DNA of 64,000 nt. It comes from JAHFUS01 sp035689115 (lineage in GTDB: Bacteria; Actinomycetota; Acidimicrobiia; Acidimicrobiales; GCA-2861595). The position numbers were made by a program, and so were the translations under genes. The notes under the pieces are model-generated. The model searched no databases, was not told where the DNA came from, and worked only from the letters and a program-made list of their open reading frames with translations. Each line of letters begins with the position of its first letter. The stretch's first letter is position 1. The stretch is taken from contig DASSMA010000064.1 of NCBI GenBank assembly GCA_035689115.1, forward strand, positions 248,001 through 312,000, read 5' to 3'. Positions 61,501 to 64,000 of the stretch are shown here, one piece after another.

Positions 61501-62961
61501 GTGCGCCCCGCCTGCAATGCCCGCTTCGTTCCCCGCGCTCCGTGGCGGGCGCTGGCCCTCGTCGCCGCCGTGGTCGCGGCCGCCGTTCCCGCCTTCGCTC
61601 CGCCGGCCGCCGCCGAAGGCAATGGCAACGGCTCGGTGCTGGCCTTCGGGTCGGCACCGTTCCTCGGGGCACCCGAGGCCGACACCCTGCGCCACCCGCT
61701 GGTCGGCATGACGGCCACCGCCTCCGGCAAGGGGTACTGGCTGGTCGCCTCCGACGGAGGCGTCTTCGCCTACGGAGACGCCGCCTTCCTGGGCTCCACC
61801 GGCTCCCTCACCCTCAAGAAGCCGATCGTGGGCATGGCCTCCACCGCCGACGGCTACTGGCTGGTCGCGTCCGACGGCGGCATCTTCTCCTTCGGCGTGC
61901 CGTTCGTCGGGTCGACCGGCGGCATCGCGCTGAACCAGCCGGTCGTCGGGATGGCCGCCACGCCCTCGGGCAAGGGCTACTGGATGGTGGCGAGGGACGG
62001 CGGCATCTTCACGTTCGGCGACGCCGCCTTCCTCGGCTCCATGGGCGGCACCAAGCTGAACCAGCCCGTGGTGGCCATGGCGGCCACGCCGTCGGGCAAG
62101 GGCTACTGGCTGGTCGCCGCCGACGGCGGGATGTTCGCCTTCGGCGACGCCGGCTTCTACGGCTCGGCGGCCAGCCAGGCCCTGCCCTCGCCGGTGGGCG
62201 CCATCGCCGCCACACCCACCGGCGCCGGCTACTTCCTCGTCACCGCCGACGGCACCGTCCTCGCCTACGGCGACGCCAAGGCCGATGGCTCGGGCACCGG
62301 GAGCCTGGCCGCCGGCACCCAGGTGGTCGCCATGGCCCTGCACCCGGGCGGCGGCTACTGGCTGGCGGCCGGCCGGCCCGTGCTGGTGCTCGGCGCCCTC
62401 GGCCCGGGTGTGCGCGCCCTCCAGCAGCGGCTGCTCGACCTCCACTTCTGGGGGCCGGTCGACGGCAGCTACGGGTCCCTCACCACCCAGCAGGTGTACG
62501 CCTTCCAGAAGGCCAACGGCCTGCCCCGCGACGGCACGCTCGACGGCACGGAGCTGGGTCTGCTGGAGAAGGCCCAGCCGGTCGTGCCGCGCAGCACCAG
62601 TGGGCGGGTCGTGGAGGTCGACAAGACGCGCCAGATCCTCATCGTGTCGGTGAACGGCATCACGCAGTGGGTGTTCAACACGTCCACCGGCAGCGGGAAG
62701 ACCTACGCGCCGGGCAAGGTGGCGGTCACCCCCGAGGGCCACTTCCGCTTCGAGCGCCAGATCGACGGCACCCGGGTGTCCGACCTCGGCGTGCTGTTCC
62801 GGCCCAAGTACTTCGTGGACGGCTACGCCGTCCACGGCTCGACCAGCGTGCCGCCCTTCCCGGCGTCGCACGGCTGCGTGCGGGTCACCAACGCGGCCAT
62901 CAACTTCATCTGGGACACCAACGTGATCCCGCTGGGCACGGAGGCCTTCGTCTACTCCTGA
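61501..62961 (+). CDS. Secreted repeat protein with peptidoglycan-binding and L,D-transpeptidase domains
   Basis: 486 residues from GTG 61501. The signal peptide (about 14-38) ends in APPAAAEG. Five to six repeats of the GKGYWLVASDGGVFAYGDA type (about 45-295) suggest a beta-propeller-like unit common in Acidimicrobiia. A PG_binding_1 domain (about 300-358) has GPGVRALQQRLLDLHFWGPV. The YkuD domain (about 368-486) has the active site HGSTSVPPFPASHGCVRV with Cys459. It makes 3-3 cross-links in peptidoglycan. It overlaps the convergent gene by ten bases. Confidence 0.92.
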   Translation: MRPACNARFVPRAPWRALALVAAVVAAAVPAFAPPAAAEGNGNGSVLAFGSAPFLGAPEADTLRHPLVGMTATASGKGYWLVASDGGVFAYGDAAFLGSTGSLTLKKPIVGMASTADGYWLVASDGGIFSFGVPFVGSTGGIALNQPVVGMAATPSGKGYWMVARDGGIFTFGDAAFLGSMGGTKLNQPVVAMAATPSGKGYWLVAADGGMFAFGDAGFYGSAASQALPSPVGAIAATPTGAGYFLVTADGTVLAYGDAKADGSGTGSLAAGTQVVAMALHPGGGYWLAAGRPVLVLGALGPGVRALQQRLLDLHFWGPVDGSYGSLTTQQVYAFQKANGLPRDGTLDGTELGLLEKAQPVVPRSTSGRVVEVDKTRQILIVSVNGITQWVFNTSTGSGKTYAPGKVAVTPEGHFRFERQIDGTRVSDLGVLFRPKYFVDGYAVHGSTSVPPFPASHGCVRVTNAAINFIWDTNVIPLGTEAFVYS

Positions 62962-64000
62962 TCGAGCAGCCGGTCCCTGGCCAGCTTGCCTCCGGCGCCG
63001 CGGGGGAGGGTGCCCACCACCACGAGCTCGCGGGGAGCGCAGAAGGCGGGCCGGCGGTCCTTCACCCAGGCCCGCAGCTCGGCGAGGGTGGGTGGCTCGG
63101 CGGCGAGGGCGGGCACGACGAGCGCCACCACCCGCTGGCCCCATTCTGTGTCGGGCCGCCCGGTCACCGCCGCCTCGGCCACCGCCGGGTGGGCCTGCAG
63201 CACCTCCTCCACGTCGGCCGGCCACACGTTCTCGCCGCCGGTGACGATCAGCTCGTCCCGCCGCCCGAGCACCGTCACCCTTCCCGCTTCCACCGTGCCG
63301 GCGTCGCCCGTCGGGAACCAGCCGTCGGGGTCCCGGGGATCGGTGCCGTCGCGGTAGCACCGCAGCAGCGTCGGCCCCCGGACCAACAGCTCGCCGCCGG
63401 CCGACCGCACCTCAACGCCGTCGAGGGGTGCTCCGTCGTACACCACGCCGCCGCCGGTCTCGGTCATCCCCCAGGTGTGCACCACGTTCGGCCCCCGGAC
63501 CCGCCAGTCGGCCGAACCGCCGGCCAGGACCACGCGGAACGCCGACGCGTCGACCCGGTCCAGCAGCGTGGGAACCAGCGATACCAGCGTGGCGCCGGTG
63601 TTCGCGTCGAAGGTGGGGCGCACGGCGAGCGGCGTCTCCGTCAGCACGGCCCGCACCACCACCCCGAGGCCGCCGACGTGGGAGAGCGGCAGGCACGCCA
63701 GCCACCGGTCGGCGGCGGGATCCACGCCCAGGCGCCGGTTCACGGCCCGGGCGTGGGCGCCGAGGGCGGCGTGGGTCAGCACCACGCCCTTGGGCGTGCC
63801 GGTGGTGCCGCTGGTGGCCAGCACCAGCGCGTCGCCGTCGTCGACCGGGCCGCCGGCGCCGAGGGCGGTCTCCAGGCGGCGGCGGGCGGCGGCAGGGAGC
63901 CGGGGGTCGACGGGCAGGACGGCGTCGCCACGATCCCACGCGGCCCGCAGGTGGTCGACGAACCGCCGGTCGGCGACCGCCTCGATGGCGACCAGCGACG
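62952..64000 (-). CDS. AMP-forming acyl-CoA synthetase, possibly MenE (N-terminus outside window)
   Basis: The frame is open to the window edge, so about 349 residues are visible and the start is missing. The AMP-binding signature LATSGTTGTPKGVVLTHAAL is intact, as are WGMTETGGG, GWFPTGDAG, GRRDELIVTGGENVWPADVE and the final GGKLARDRL with the catalytic Lys. The compact size fits o-succinylbenzoyl-CoA ligase (MenE) of menaquinone synthesis, but other short acyl-CoA ligases cannot be excluded. It overlaps the L,D-transpeptidase end by ten bases. Confidence 0.85.
   Translation of the reverse strand, partial: SLVAIEAVADRRFVDHLRAAWDRGDAVLPVDPRLPAAARRRLETALGAGGPVDDGDALVLATSGTTGTPKGVVLTHAALGAHARAVNRRLGVDPAADRWLACLPLSHVGGLGVVVRAVLTETPLAVRPTFDANTGATLVSLVPTLLDRVDASAFRVVLAGGSADWRVRGPNVVHTWGMTETGGGVVYDGAPLDGVEVRSAGGELLVRGPTLLRCYRDGTDPRDPDGWFPTGDAGTVEAGRVTVLGRRDELIVTGGENVWPADVEEVLQAHPAVAEAAVTGRPDTEWGQRVVALVVPALAAEPPTLAELRAWVKDRRPAFCAPRELVVVGTLPRGAGGKLARDRLLDQE

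Overview
This 64-kb window is very GC-rich, with tightly packed genes whose stop and start codons often overlap by four bases (ATGA, GTGA, TTGA). SepF, DivIVA, a proteasome activator, leaderless-type promoters (TANNNT about 6-8 bases before the start codon) and a monoderm-type Tad pilus cluster without a secretin point to an actinobacterium. The YWLVASDGG-type repeats of the L,D-transpeptidase and the overall gene content make class Acidimicrobiia the most likely home. That placement is inference, because there is no rRNA gene in the window.

Layout. 1-15.9 kb: division and cell-wall (dcw) cluster rsmH(partial)-ftsL-ftsI-murE-mraY-murD-ftsW-murG-murC-murB-ftsQ-ftsZ-pgeF-yggS-sepF-yggT; murF is missing from its usual place between murE and mraY, and ftsA is absent. 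15.9-25.9 kb: divIVA, a membrane protein with a histone-like tail, ileS (eukaryote-like type), DUF167, a DksA/TraR-type zinc finger protein, lspA, rluD, an Rrf2 regulator, a phosphodiesterase and the proteasome activator bpa. 26-34 kb: dnaE, a hypothetical gene, an AbiEi/DUF559 nuclease-like gene bracketed by two 51-bp palindromes, a hypothetical gene and a YyaL-type thioredoxin-domain protein. 34-34.75 kb: a decayed copy of the OmpA-type gene pair found intact at 53.3-55.1 kb. 35.3-42.6 kb: a five-gene operon of unknown function (SWIM zinc finger, DUF5691-like, MoxR-like AAA+ ATPase, DUF5682-like, vWA).

43.4-57.1 kb: a Tad/Flp pilus region. It holds a frameshifted zinc-ribbon gene, cpaB, a cpaE-tadE fusion, tadE, cpaF/tadA, tadB, tadC, a two-component system, the Flp pilin, a TadG-like protein, an OmpA-domain protein with a membrane-anchored partner, and a divergent pair encoding a large pilin-like protein and a lipoprotein. 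Three regulatory regions here carry arrays of TGGGCCCA-like sites with mostly 10-12 bp spacing. The embedded sensor kinase and LuxR-type response regulator are the obvious candidates to act on them. 57.3-61 kb: a kinase/PP2C/vWA triad resembling E. coli YegI/YegK/YegL (TerY-P type). 61-64 kb: a small alpha/beta-barrel protein, a secreted repeat/L,D-transpeptidase protein and the C-terminal part of an acyl-CoA synthetase (possibly MenE).

The strongest leads for something undescribed are the palindrome-bracketed DUF559 gene, the shared TGGGCCCA arrays of the pilus region, the SWIM/AAA/vWA operon, the CpaE-TadE fusion, and a dispersed intergenic repeat whose palindrome covers the murG start codon.
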